Shown one piece after another: positions 10,267 through 19,530 of a stretch of DNA of 64,000 bases. The notes under the pieces are model-generated. The model was not told the origin of the DNA, searched no databases, and worked only from the letters and a program-made list of their open reading frames with translations. Position 1 is the stretch's first letter. Each line of letters starts with the position of its first letter. The stretch covers positions 124,001 to 188,000 of the forward strand of contig NZ_JANHKP010000013.1 of assembly GCF_024497955.1 (NCBI RefSeq), written 5' to 3'. Source of the stretch: Streptomyces sp. C10-9-1 (GTDB taxonomy: Bacteria > Actinomycetota > Actinomycetes > Streptomycetales > Streptomycetaceae). The translations under genes were made by a program, and so were the position numbers.

Positions 10267-10306
10267 CCACGGAACCGACCGCCCGAGGACCCCGAGGACT
10301 CACCCG

Positions 10307-13216
10307 ATGACGCTCACCTACTCCGCCGGTTCCCTGGTCACCGCCCGAGGCCGCGAATGGGTCGTGCTCCCCGAGAGCGCCCCCGACATGCTCGTCCTGC
10401 GCCCGCTCGGCGGTTCCGACGACGACATCGCCGCCGTCTTCCCCGCCTTCGAGGACGTCAGAGGCGCCGAGTTCACCCCGCCGTCCGCCGCCGACCTCGG
10501 CGACCACCGCGCCGCCGGCCTGCTGCGCTCAGCCCTCCGCATCGGCTTCCGCTCCGGCGCCGGCCCCTTCCGCTCCCTCGCCGGCATCGCCGTCGAACCC
10601 CGCGCCTACCAGCTCGTCCCGCTCCTCATGGCGCTGCGGCAGAGCACCGTACGGCTCCTCATCTCCGACGACGTCGGCATCGGCAAGACCGTCGAGGCCG
10701 GCCTCATCGCGAGCGAACTCCTCGCCCAGGGCGAGGCACGCGGCCTTGCCGTCCTCTGCTCACCGGCCCTCGCCGAGCAGTGGCAGGAGGAGCTGCGCAC
10801 CAAGTTCGGCCTCGACGCCGAACTCGTCCTCGCCTCCACCGTCTCCCGCCTGGAGCGCGGCCTGGACCTGGGGCAGTCGCTCTTCGACAAGTACCCCCAC
10901 GTCATCGTCTCCACCGACTTCATCAAGTCCACCCGCCACCGAGACGACTTCGTCAAGCACTGCCCCGACATGGTGATCGTCGACGAGGCCCACACCTGCG
11001 TCGCCGCCGACGACACCACCTCCACACAGAACCAGCTCCGCTACGAACTGCTGCGCCGCGTAGCCGAGGACGCCGAGCGTCACCTGCTCCTCGTGACCGC
11101 CACCCCGCACAGCGGCAAGGAGTCCGCCTTCCGCAACCTTCTCGGCCTGGTCAGGCCCGAACTGGCAGGCACGGACCTCGACTCCGACCAGGGCCGACGA
11201 CTCCTCGCCCAGCACTTCGTGCAGCGCAAGCGCGCCGACGTACGCCAGTACCTGACGACCGAGGACGGCCTCGGCGACGACAGCCTGGCCGAGCGGACCG
11301 CGTTCCCGTCCGACCGCTTCTTCAAGGACGAGACCTATAAGCTGTCACCGGCCTACCGCGCCCTCCTCGACGACGCCATCGCCTACGCGAGCGAGCGCGT
11401 CGAGGCCGCCGGCAGCCAGGGCAAGCGCGAGGCCCGTATCGCCTGGTGGTCCGCGATCGCCCTGCTCCGCTCCCTCGTCTCCTCCCCGCGCGCCGCCGCC
11501 CAGACCCTTCGTACGCGCTCCGCCGCCGCGGCCGCCGCCAGCGCCGAGGAGGCCGACCGCTTCGGCGCGCCCCTCACCCGCGACGCGGCCGACAGCGACA
11601 GCCTGGAGGGCATGGACGTGGCCCCCGGCGCCGAGACCGACGACGCGGGCGCCCGCCTCGCCGAACTCGCCGACCGGGCCGCCGCCCTGGAGGGCCCGGA
11701 AGGCGACCTCAAGCTGAAGGCCCTGGTCAAGCACCTCAAGGTGTTGCTCGACAACGGCTACCACCCGATCGTCTTCTGCCGCTACATCCCCACCGCCGAG
11801 TACGTCGCCGAGCATCTGGGCGGCAAGCTCGGCAAGAAGACCGTCGTCCGCGCCGTCACCGGCACCCTCTCGCCCCAGCAGCGCATCGAGCGGATCGAGG
11901 AGCTGGCGGAGGAGGCCGGGCAGGACCCGGCCGCCCGCCGCGTCCTCGTCGCCACCGACTGCCTCTCCGAGGGCGTCAACCTCCAGCACCACTTCGACGC
12001 CGTCGTCCACTACGACCTCGCCTGGAACCCCACCCGCCACGACCAGCGCGAGGGCCGCGTCGACCGCTACGGGCAGCAGCGCGACGAGGTCCGGGTCATC
12101 ACCCTGTACGGCAGCGACAACGGCATCGACGGCAAGGTCCTCGACGTCCTCATCAAGAAGCACCGCCAGATCAAGAAGGACCTCGGCATCTCCGTCTCCG
12201 TCCCCGACGAGACCTCCTCCGGCGTCACCGACGCCATCGTGGAGTGGCTGCTGCTGCGCGGCCGGGAGGGGGAGCAGGGCACCCTCTTCGAGGCAGATTC
12301 CTTCCAGCAGAGCTTCGCCGACCTGGAGGCCGACTGGAAGTCGGCGGCCGAACGCGAGACCCGCTCCCGCTCCCGGTTCGCCCAGCGCTCCATCCACCCG
12401 GAGGAGGTCGCCCGCGAGGTCCTCGCCATCCGCGACACCCTCGGCCGCGCCGACGAGGTGAACGACTTCGTACGGACTTCCCTCGCCGCCCTGGAAGCCC
12501 ACCTGGTGGAGGCGGGCGACGGCTCCGGCGACTTCACCGCCGAGGTCAGCGGCACCTCCGCCGGCCTGCGCGACGCCCTCGCCCCCGTCGTCGGCTCCGC
12601 CACCGTCGAAGGCGCCCGCCCCATCCCGTTCCGTACGACCTCGGCCGTGGCCCGGGGCGAGGCCGCCCTCGTCCGCACCGACCCCGTCGTCGGTGCCATC
12701 GCCGCCCACGTCCTGAACTCCGCCCTCGACAGCCAGGCCGACGGCCGCCGCCCCGCCCGCCGCTGCGGCGTCGTCTCCACCCGCGCCGTCGAGACCCGCA
12801 CGACCCTGCTCCTCGTCCGCTACCGCTTCCACCTCACGCTGCCCTCCCGGCAGGGGGAGACGCAGCTCGTCGCCGAGGACGCCCGCCTCCTCGCCTTCCA
12901 GGGCTCCCCGAAGAACGCCGTGTGGCTGCCCGAGGACCAGGCCCACGCCCTCCTCACCGCCCAGGCCGCCGACAGCGTCGACCCCGACCACGGTGAGCAC
13001 ATGATGACCCGGGTCCTCGGCCAGCTCTCGGCTGTCACCGACCACCTGGAGCAGTACGGCGACACCCTCTCCGCCGAACTCCACGAGTCCCACCGGCGCG
13101 TCCGTCGCGCCTCTGACGAGATCGTCCGCGGCCTGCGGGTCACCGCCCAGAAGCCGGCCGACGTCCTCGGCGTCTACGTCTACCTGCCCGCCGCGTCCGG
13201 AGAGGCCGCCGTCTGA
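10307..13216 (+). CDS. SNF2-type DEAD/DEAH helicase, DrmD-like
   Basis: A 969-aa superfamily-2 ATPase with both RecA-like lobes: DDVGIGKTVEAGL (Walker A) near 121, DEAH near 225, TATPHSGK near 262, and the second lobe with ATDCLSEGVNLQ near 548 and HDQREGRVDRYGQ near 575. This is the layout of the SNF2-like helicases that accompany large adenine methyltransferases in class 1 DISARM (DrmD) and related loci. The last ~300 residues show no motif I recognise. ATG 10307 starts the conserved region 40 bp after the kinase-helicase stop; the frame is open further upstream only because it runs antiphase to that gene. Its TGA overlaps the next ATG by one base, implying translational coupling with the methyltransferase. 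Confidence 0.88.
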   Translation: MTLTYSAGSLVTARGREWVVLPESAPDMLVLRPLGGSDDDIAAVFPAFEDVRGAEFTPPSAADLGDHRAAGLLRSALRIGFRSGAGPFRSLAGIAVEPRAYQLVPLLMALRQSTVRLLISDDVGIGKTVEAGLIASELLAQGEARGLAVLCSPALAEQWQEELRTKFGLDAELVLASTVSRLERGLDLGQSLFDKYPHVIVSTDFIKSTRHRDDFVKHCPDMVIVDEAHTCVAADDTTSTQNQLRYELLRRVAEDAERHLLLVTATPHSGKESAFRNLLGLVRPELAGTDLDSDQGRRLLAQHFVQRKRADVRQYLTTEDGLGDDSLAERTAFPSDRFFKDETYKLSPAYRALLDDAIAYASERVEAAGSQGKREARIAWWSAIALLRSLVSSPRAAAQTLRTRSAAAAAASAEEADRFGAPLTRDAADSDSLEGMDVAPGAETDDAGARLAELADRAAALEGPEGDLKLKALVKHLKVLLDNGYHPIVFCRYIPTAEYVAEHLGGKLGKKTVVRAVTGTLSPQQRIERIEELAEEAGQDPAARRVLVATDCLSEGVNLQHHFDAVVHYDLAWNPTRHDQREGRVDRYGQQRDEVRVITLYGSDNGIDGKVLDVLIKKHRQIKKDLGISVSVPDETSSGVTDAIVEWLLLRGREGEQGTLFEADSFQQSFADLEADWKSAAERETRSRSRFAQRSIHPEEVAREVLAIRDTLGRADEVNDFVRTSLAALEAHLVEAGDGSGDFTAEVSGTSAGLRDALAPVVGSATVEGARPIPFRTTSAVARGEAALVRTDPVVGAIAAHVLNSALDSQADGRRPARRCGVVSTRAVETRTTLLLVRYRFHLTLPSRQGETQLVAEDARLLAFQGSPKNAVWLPEDQAHALLTAQAADSVDPDHGEHMMTRVLGQLSAVTDHLEQYGDTLSAELHESHRRVRRASDEIVRGLRVTAQKPADVLGVYVYLPAASGEAAV

Positions 13217-16200
13217 TGTCCGCCACCACCCGCAACCAGGTCTTCTCCGCCGTCCACACCGTCGGCGGCCTGCTCCCCGCCGACATGCTGCTCCGCATCG
13301 CCGACGGCAAGGACGTCAAGGGCTCCGCCCCCGCCGACTACCAGGTCATCGGCGCCCGTTCCGTACGCGACGAGGCCGAACGCCACTGGGACTACCTGAA
13401 GTCCGTCTGGCGCGAACTGCGCGAGAAGCTGCCGGTCGTCCCAGACGCCGAGACCCCGGCCGACCCGACCGGCCTGGCCGTCTCCCAGTGGCTGGAACCG
13501 CTCTTCGCCGAGCTGGGCTTCGGCCGCCTGACCCCGATCGGCGCCACCGGCATCCCGGCGGACAGCGACGCCGACCGCGTCTTCCCCATCAGCCACCGCT
13601 GGAACCATGCCCTCCTCCACATGACGGCCTGGAACGCCGACCTGGACAAGCGCACCGGCGGCGCGGGCACGGTCCCGCCCCAGTCCCTCGTCCAGGAATG
13701 CCTGAACCGCACCGAGGCCCACCTCTGGGGCGTCCTCACCAACGGCCGCCGACTCCGGATCCTGCGCGACTCCAGCGCGCTCGCCACCGCCTCGTACGTC
13801 GAGTTCGACCTCGAAGCCATCCTCGACGGCGAACTCTTCAGCGAGTTCGTGCTCCTGTACCGCCTGCTGCACGTCTCCCGCTTCGCGGTGGCGGAGGGTG
13901 CGGCCCCGTCCGCCTGCTGGCTGGAGAAGTGGCGTACGGAGGCGATCGCCTCGGGCACGCGGGCCCTGGACCAACTCCGCAAGGGCGTCCAGGAGGCCAT
14001 CACCACCCTAGGCACGGGCTTCCTGCGCCACCCGGCGAACACGGCCCTGCGCGAGGACACGGACGTCAAGGCCCTGCACGGCGCGCTGCTCCGTCTCGTC
14101 TACCGCCTGCTGTTCGTCTTCGTGGCGGAGGACCGCGACGCCCTGCACGGCCCGGAGGCGACCGACCAGGCCCGGGACCGCTACACGAGCTACTTCTCGT
14201 CGGCTCGTCTGAGGCAGCACGCCCGCCGCCGCCGGGGCACCGCCCACGGCGACCTCTACCAGGCCCTCCGGATCGTCCTGGATGCCCTCGGCGACGAGAA
14301 CGGCCGCCCGGAACTGGGCCTGCCGGGCCTCGGCGGCATCTTCGACAAGACGGACGCGGACGCCCCGCTGGAGGGCCTCGCGCTGTCGAACGAGTACCTC
14401 CTCACGGCCGTACGCCACCTCTCCCAGGTCCGGGACGCGGGCTCGCGGCGCTGGCGCACCGTCGACTACCGCCACCTGGACGCCGAGGAACTGGGCTCGA
14501 TCTACGAGTCCCTGCTCGAGCTGGTCCCGCAGCACAGCGCGGCCGACCGCACCTTCGAACTGGTGGAGCTGGCTGGCAACACGAGGAAGACGACGGGCTC
14601 GTACTACACCCCGTCCTCGCTCATCGAGTGCCTGCTCGACTCCGCCCTGGACCCGGTCCTGGACGACACGGTCAAGCGTGGCGAGCAGGCGGCGAGCGCG
14701 GCGGGCGACCCGGACCCGTCGGACACGATCGTCCGCGAGCTGCTGTCCCTGACGGTCTGCGACCCGGCCTGCGGCTCGGGCCACTTCCTGGTGGCGGCCT
14801 CGCGACGCATCGCGAAGCGGGTCGCGGCGGTACGGGAACGCAACCCGGAGCCCACCCTTGAGGCCGTCCGCCACGCGCTGCACGAGGTCGTGGCGCGGTG
14901 CGTCTACGGCGTCGACCTCAACCCGATGGCCGTCGAACTGGCCAAGGTCTCCCTGTGGCTGGAGGCCCTGGAACCGGGCAAGCCGCTCGGCTTCCTGGAC
15001 GCCCACGTGAAGCACGGCAACGCACTGATTGGGGCGACGCCGAAGCTGCTGCGGGGCGGGATTCCGGACGAGGCGTTCATCGCGACGGAGGGCGACGACA
15101 AGAAGCACGCCAAGTCTTTGGAGAAGCTGAACGCCGAGGAGCGGAAGGGACAGTTCACCCTCTTCGACATGGAGGACGACGGCGTGAAGGTCGCGAACAC
15201 GACCCTCGCGGCCGGCATGCGCCGGATCACCCATGCCCCCTCGGACAACCTGCGTGAGGTACGGGGCCAGGCGGCGGCCTACGAACAGTGGGAGAAGTCC
15301 GCCGACTACCTCAACGCCCTCCACCTGGCCGACGCCTGGTGCGCCGCCTTCATGTGGCTGAAGACCCCGGAGACTCCCAGGGCGGTCACGCACGGCCTCT
15401 TCCGCTCCCTGGAGGACCCGGACGCGTCCAGCGCCTCGAAGGCCACCCACGACGAGATCGTGCGCCTGCGGGAGCAGTACCACTTCTTCCACTGGCACCT
15501 GGAGTTCCCGGAGGTGTTCTCCGTTCCGGACGGGGTTGTCACGGGGACGGTGGACGAGGCGACGGGCTGGGCGGGCGGCTTCGACTGCGTCCTCGGGAAC
15601 CCGCCGTGGGACAGCGTGGAGCTGAAAGAACAGGAGTTCTTCGCGCAGCGCGCCCCGGAGATCGCCGCCATCTCGAACGCGAGCGCCCGCAAGAAGCAGA
15701 TCGCCAAGCTCCAGGACGACCCGGACACGCTGGAGCTGTACGGCGAGTACGCGGCGGCGAAGCGTGCCGTCTACGCGGAGAGCCACTTCCTGCGCCGGTC
15801 GAAGCGGGTGCCGCTGACGGGCCAGGGCAACCTCAACCTGTACGCGGTGTTCGCGGAGACGGACCGGATACTGACGGGGGAGCTGGGCCGTGTCGGCGTC
15901 ATCGTGCCGACGGGCATCGCGACGGACGCGAGGACGCAATACTTCTTCAAGGACCTGGTGCAGAAGGGCTCGATCGCGGCGCTGTACGACTTCGAGAACC
16001 GGGCCGGCCTGTTCCCGGACGTGGACTCCCGTATGAAGTTCAGCATCCTGTCCCTGACGGGCCGGGGCCTTCGTGAGCCTGCCGCTCGGTTCGCCTTCTT
16101 CCTCCACGACCCGGTGGAGCTGGACGACGCGGAGAAGGGTTTCACGCTGACGCCCGAGGAGATCACTCTCCTCAACCCGAATACGGGCACGTGCCCAGTA

Positions 16201-17247
16201 TTCCGCTCACGTCGTGATGCGGAGATCACGCTGGGCATCTACCGCCGTGTCCCTGTCCTGATCAAGGAAGGCGATCCGAAGGGCAACCCATGGGATGTGG
16301 CTTTTCTGGCCATGTTTCATCTTTCCCATGACTCGCATCTCTTCCACCGTCGCGAGACTCTGGAGGCCGAGGGATGGCAGTTGGTGGGTAACGTCTTCAC
16401 GAAGGGCGAAGCTCGTATGCTGCCGCTCTATGAGGCGAAGATGCTGCACCAATTTGATCACCGCTGGGCCACCTATAGCAGAGGCGATTCCGCTCGGGAC
16501 CTTGAATTGGGCGAGAAGGAAGACCCAGGTATGGTAGTGCTGCCACGGCATTGGGTGGCTGAGTGTGAGGTGGATGAGAAATTCCTGACGAAAGGCTGGC
16601 GTCGGGACTGGACGCTTGGGTGGCGGGAAATTTGCCGCGCTACCGACGAGCGGACGATGATCAGTTCGATTGCACCCGCCGTTGGTATGGGGCACAAGTT
16701 CTTGCTCAACCTGGCCGATTCTCCGCAACTCCTCAGCGCGGCGTGGTCATCGTTCGCATTTGACTATGTGTGCCGGCAGAGCATTGGTGGAACCTCGCTC
16801 AGCTTCTTCATCGTGAGGCAGCTGCCCGTTCCGTCGCCTGCGGAACTCTTGATTCATGCAGGCTATCTGACTCCACGACTCATTGAGCTGGCCCACACCG
16901 CTTATGACATGCGGTCCTTCGCCCGCGACCTCGGCGACACCGGCGCCCCCTTCGTCTGGAACGAAGACCGCCGCACCGTCATCCGTGCCGAACTCGACGC
17001 CCTCTTCTTCCACCTCTACGGAATCACCCGCGACGACGTTGACTACATCCTCGACGCCTTCCCCATCGTCAAGCGCAAGGACGAGGCCAAGTACGGCACT
17101 TACCGCACCAAGGACCTCATCCTCGCCGAGTACGACCGCATGGCGGCGGCCGGCGTCAGCCTGACTACCCCCCTCGTGGACGGCGAGAACTACACCTCCA
17201 CCCTCACCCCGCCCCCCGGCCACGGCCCCCGCCACCCGGCAGCCTGA
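13216..17247 (+). CDS. Large N6-adenine DNA methyltransferase, Eco57I/PglX/DrmMI-like
   Basis: A 1343-aa class I methyltransferase likely to modify adenine and mark self DNA for the two upstream helicases. Motif I is CDPACGSGHFL near 515, a second SAM-site motif VDLNPMAVELAKVSLWLEAL lies near 566, and catalytic motif IV is GNPPW near 795, intact. The C-terminal third should contain the target-recognition region, and residues ~1300-1330 carry the closing segment IVKRKDEAKYGTYRTKDLI common in this family. The stretch at about 16190-16910 has clearly lower GC (58% in four lines counted) and less biased codons than the flanks, which suggests an exchanged recognition domain. The start overlaps the SNF2 stop by one base. 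Methyltransferase assignment is firm; the modified site is unknown. Confidence 0.9.
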   Translation: MSATTRNQVFSAVHTVGGLLPADMLLRIADGKDVKGSAPADYQVIGARSVRDEAERHWDYLKSVWRELREKLPVVPDAETPADPTGLAVSQWLEPLFAELGFGRLTPIGATGIPADSDADRVFPISHRWNHALLHMTAWNADLDKRTGGAGTVPPQSLVQECLNRTEAHLWGVLTNGRRLRILRDSSALATASYVEFDLEAILDGELFSEFVLLYRLLHVSRFAVAEGAAPSACWLEKWRTEAIASGTRALDQLRKGVQEAITTLGTGFLRHPANTALREDTDVKALHGALLRLVYRLLFVFVAEDRDALHGPEATDQARDRYTSYFSSARLRQHARRRRGTAHGDLYQALRIVLDALGDENGRPELGLPGLGGIFDKTDADAPLEGLALSNEYLLTAVRHLSQVRDAGSRRWRTVDYRHLDAEELGSIYESLLELVPQHSAADRTFELVELAGNTRKTTGSYYTPSSLIECLLDSALDPVLDDTVKRGEQAASAAGDPDPSDTIVRELLSLTVCDPACGSGHFLVAASRRIAKRVAAVRERNPEPTLEAVRHALHEVVARCVYGVDLNPMAVELAKVSLWLEALEPGKPLGFLDAHVKHGNALIGATPKLLRGGIPDEAFIATEGDDKKHAKSLEKLNAEERKGQFTLFDMEDDGVKVANTTLAAGMRRITHAPSDNLREVRGQAAAYEQWEKSADYLNALHLADAWCAAFMWLKTPETPRAVTHGLFRSLEDPDASSASKATHDEIVRLREQYHFFHWHLEFPEVFSVPDGVVTGTVDEATGWAGGFDCVLGNPPWDSVELKEQEFFAQRAPEIAAISNASARKKQIAKLQDDPDTLELYGEYAAAKRAVYAESHFLRRSKRVPLTGQGNLNLYAVFAETDRILTGELGRVGVIVPTGIATDARTQYFFKDLVQKGSIAALYDFENRAGLFPDVDSRMKFSILSLTGRGLREPAARFAFFLHDPVELDDAEKGFTLTPEEITLLNPNTGTCPVFRSRRDAEITLGIYRRVPVLIKEGDPKGNPWDVAFLAMFHLSHDSHLFHRRETLEAEGWQLVGNVFTKGEARMLPLYEAKMLHQFDHRWATYSRGDSARDLELGEKEDPGMVVLPRHWVAECEVDEKFLTKGWRRDWTLGWREICRATDERTMISSIAPAVGMGHKFLLNLADSPQLLSAAWSSFAFDYVCRQSIGGTSLSFFIVRQLPVPSPAELLIHAGYLTPRLIELAHTAYDMRSFARDLGDTGAPFVWNEDRRTVIRAELDALFFHLYGITRDDVDYILDAFPIVKRKDEAKYGTYRTKDLILAEYDRMAAAGVSLTTPLVDGENYTSTLTPPPGHGPRHPAA

Positions 17248-17266
17248 CGCGCACCACTGCCTACGC

Positions 17267-17301
17267 GGCCCGGACCGGAGGAGAGCACCACGGTCCGGGC
17301 C
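17267..17301. terminator. Hairpin between the methyltransferase and the 421-aa gene
   Basis: Perfect 11-bp stem GGCCCGGACCG (17267-17277) and its complement (17291-17301) with a 13-nt loop. No U-tract follows, which is usual for GC-rich actinomycetes. It may end or attenuate transcription after the three-gene core, so the three downstream genes could be expressed at a lower level. Confidence 0.5.
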
Positions 17302-17321
17302 GCGACTCGAAAGGAGTGACC

Positions 17322-18587
17322 ATGGATGACGAGATCCAGCTGATCAGGGACGGCGACGGCCTGGCGGTCATCGGGGATCAAGCGACGGTCGAACGCTTCC
17401 TCATGTCGGAAGGGCTGCCGTCGCAGGCCCTGCGACCGCGCCCGTTCCGGTCCGCCCTCGGCAACGCCGCTCGATTCGCACAGGCGGGTTCCGACATAGC
17501 CGCCAACTCGGGCCGCTGGGTGAAGCTGACCAAGGAGTCCGCGCGGAGCATGGACAAGTACGGGCTGAGGGAGAGCGCCAAGACGGGTCTCAGCACAGGC
17601 GTGCTGAAGGGCGACAAGGGCCAGATCAAGGGGTTCGTCGAGTTCGCGAAGGGGCGGGGGCCCCTCCGATGCAACCCCGCGCGGATGGCCAACGTCGCGG
17701 CGGTCATGGCGCAGCTCGCGATGCAGCAGGCCCTGGACGAGATCACCGACTATCTCGCCACGATTGACGAGAAGCTCGACGACGTGCTCCGCGCCCAGGA
17801 GGACGCCGAACTGGCGAAGATGATCGGAGCGGAGCTCGTGATCACGGATGCCATGACCATCCGGGACGAGGTCGGCCGGGTCTCCGACATCACGTGGTCG
17901 AAGGTGCAGGCCACGCCGGAGACCATCGCGACGACCCAGGCGTTAGCGCTCCGCCGGCTCGACGCGCTCGCGGAGAAGATGGAACACAAGGCCAAGATCG
18001 GTGAGCTCGCCTCCGCGGCCGAGGAGGCCGAGTCCAAGGGCAGGCAGTGGCTCGCCGTCCTGGCACGTTGCTTCCAGCTCCAGGACGCGATAGCCGTGCT
18101 CGAACTTGACCGGGTGCTGGACACGGATCCGGAGGAACTGGACCGGCATCGCGAGGGGATCCGGATCGCCCGGCGGAATCGGCTGGAGCTCATCTTGCGG
18201 AGCACCGAGCGTCTGGTGGCCCGGATGAACGCGGCCGCCGACGAGGCCAATGCGAAGGTGCTGTTGCACCCGGCCAAGTCCCCGGCCGTGGTCCGGTCGA
18301 GCAACCAGGTCGTGGCGGGCGTCCACGACTTCCTCGGGCGGCTCGGGGTCGAGTCCGGTCGCCAGTCGTCGGAGTCGAGACGATGGACGGTCGCGGCGGC
18401 GGAGGTGCGGGACAAGGCGCTTGAGACAGGCGCCAAGGGGGTTGGCGCCGCCAGAAGCCTCGGCAACGAGACTCTCGACCGGGCCAGTTCGGTGAAGGAC
18501 AAGATCGCCGACGGGATCGCCGAGCGAGCGCGCCGCTGGCGTGGGGACGGGAACGGCGACGAGGGGGACCGCGACACGGAAGGCTGA
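17322..18587 (+). CDS. Unrecognised 421-aa helical protein
   Basis: I do not recognise the family. The protein is highly charged and predicted helical, without transmembrane segments. Residues ~155-330 look like extended helices rich in Glu, Arg and Ala, and the C-terminus ends in an Asp/Gly-rich tail. ATG 17322 is preceded by AAGGAG at 17311-17316, a strong ribosome-binding site; a GTG at 17316 is too close to that site. It lies 74 bp after the methyltransferase on the same strand, past a hairpin, and 81 bp before the next gene, so it may be an accessory part of the same operon. It holds an in-frame TTA leucine codon at 17943-17945 (residue 208), which in Streptomyces can make expression depend on the bldA tRNA. 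Confidence 0.75.
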   Translation: MDDEIQLIRDGDGLAVIGDQATVERFLMSEGLPSQALRPRPFRSALGNAARFAQAGSDIAANSGRWVKLTKESARSMDKYGLRESAKTGLSTGVLKGDKGQIKGFVEFAKGRGPLRCNPARMANVAAVMAQLAMQQALDEITDYLATIDEKLDDVLRAQEDAELAKMIGAELVITDAMTIRDEVGRVSDITWSKVQATPETIATTQALALRRLDALAEKMEHKAKIGELASAAEEAESKGRQWLAVLARCFQLQDAIAVLELDRVLDTDPEELDRHREGIRIARRNRLELILRSTERLVARMNAAADEANAKVLLHPAKSPAVVRSSNQVVAGVHDFLGRLGVESGRQSSESRRWTVAAAEVRDKALETGAKGVGAARSLGNETLDRASSVKDKIADGIAERARRWRGDGNGDEGDRDTEG

Positions 18588-18668
18588 GCGAGCAGCGCCT
18601 GCCACCGACCGCGCGGGTTCGTACCAGACCGCATCTACGACCCTCTCTGCCTCGCACCCTCGACCGCG

Positions 18669-19445
18669 ATGAGCTTTGAAACAGCCCCGCCCGCCTCGGA
18701 CGGGTCCGCATCTCAGGAGTCTTCTGCCGTGATCCCGCCCAAGCCCACCGACGAGCCCACCTTCTTCACCGCTCCTGTCGCCGCGCCCGCCGGAGGCCAG
18801 CTGTCCTGGCGCGCCGCCGTGCTGCTCGCCGCCTGGACGGTCGTGGTTGCCGGGGTGTCCTCCGCGGTCACTGTTGCCATCGTGGGCACCGCCGCACCGA
18901 CGTCCAGCCCATCCATATGGCAGGACTCGCGCACGTACCCCGATGACGCCGCGGAGGGGCCGGAGGAACAGCCCAGCCCGTCTCCCACCTCGAAGAGTTA
19001 CGCCATGGGGGAGAAGGCGAAGAGCGGTGGGGCGACTGTCGTCGTCAAGAAGGTCGGCGAGGCCGCGTCGGTGACCCTCGACGACTTCGATTCGGAGAAG
19101 ATCCTCAAAGCTGGCACGGGAGCGAAGTTCGCAATCGTGGAGACGACCGTCTACAACGACGGCACTGAGCCCTTCGACCCTGTGTGCGGTGGTGGGATCT
19201 CGCAGGGACTCATCGACGCCGAGGGCCGGAAGTTCGACATCATCCACGAGGTGTTCCAGGTGAAGGCCAACCGAAAGGCCGACGCCTGCGGCGAAGAGGT
19301 CCAGCCCGGGTTCAAGCGCGACGCCGTCTTCGTCTACAAGCTCCCCGCCGACGCGAGTCCGGCCCAGTGGTCGTTCTCCGGCTCCAGAGGCATGACCGAA
19401 GGCGACCTGGCCGTCGTCACGATCGCCGGCTCCGCTTCCAGCTGA
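18669..19445 (+). CDS. Single-pass membrane protein with DUF4352-like extracellular domain
   Basis: 258 residues. A Pro/Ser-rich cytoplasmic N-terminus (~1-42) leads to one transmembrane segment at ~45-68 (WRAAVLLAAWTVVVAGVSSA), a Ser/Pro linker, and a C-terminal beta-rich domain (~120-258) with VVVKKVGEAASVTL and FAIVETTVYNDGTEPFDP. That domain looks like the immunoglobulin-like DUF4352 fold found in many Gram-positive surface proteins. Two Cys (in VCGGG and DACGEE) could form a disulfide outside the cell. It sits between the 421-aa gene and the CoiA-like gene, all co-directional with gaps under 90 bp. Its link to the defence cassette is positional only. Confidence 0.7.
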   Translation: MSFETAPPASDGSASQESSAVIPPKPTDEPTFFTAPVAAPAGGQLSWRAAVLLAAWTVVVAGVSSAVTVAIVGTAAPTSSPSIWQDSRTYPDDAAEGPEEQPSPSPTSKSYAMGEKAKSGGATVVVKKVGEAASVTLDDFDSEKILKAGTGAKFAIVETTVYNDGTEPFDPVCGGGISQGLIDAEGRKFDIIHEVFQVKANRKADACGEEVQPGFKRDAVFVYKLPADASPAQWSFSGSRGMTEGDLAVVTIAGSASS

Positions 19446-19530
19446 CGGCCCCGCTTCCGCGCCCCCGTACCCGAGCTCCCGCACCACGGCCAGTCCGCCC
19501 CACCGACCCACCGCCCGCCCGGAGCGTGCC

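Noticed and set aside
3955..17247. Calling the cassette plain DISARM
   Set aside because: No separate drmA, drmB or PLD-type drmC gene, and the kinase and Vsr-like parts are extra; similarity is at domain level only.
3955..17247. Calling the cassette BREX/Pgl
   Set aside because: PglZ phosphatase, the BrxC/PglY ATPase and BrxL are absent; only kinase and PglX-like methyltransferase are shared in kind.
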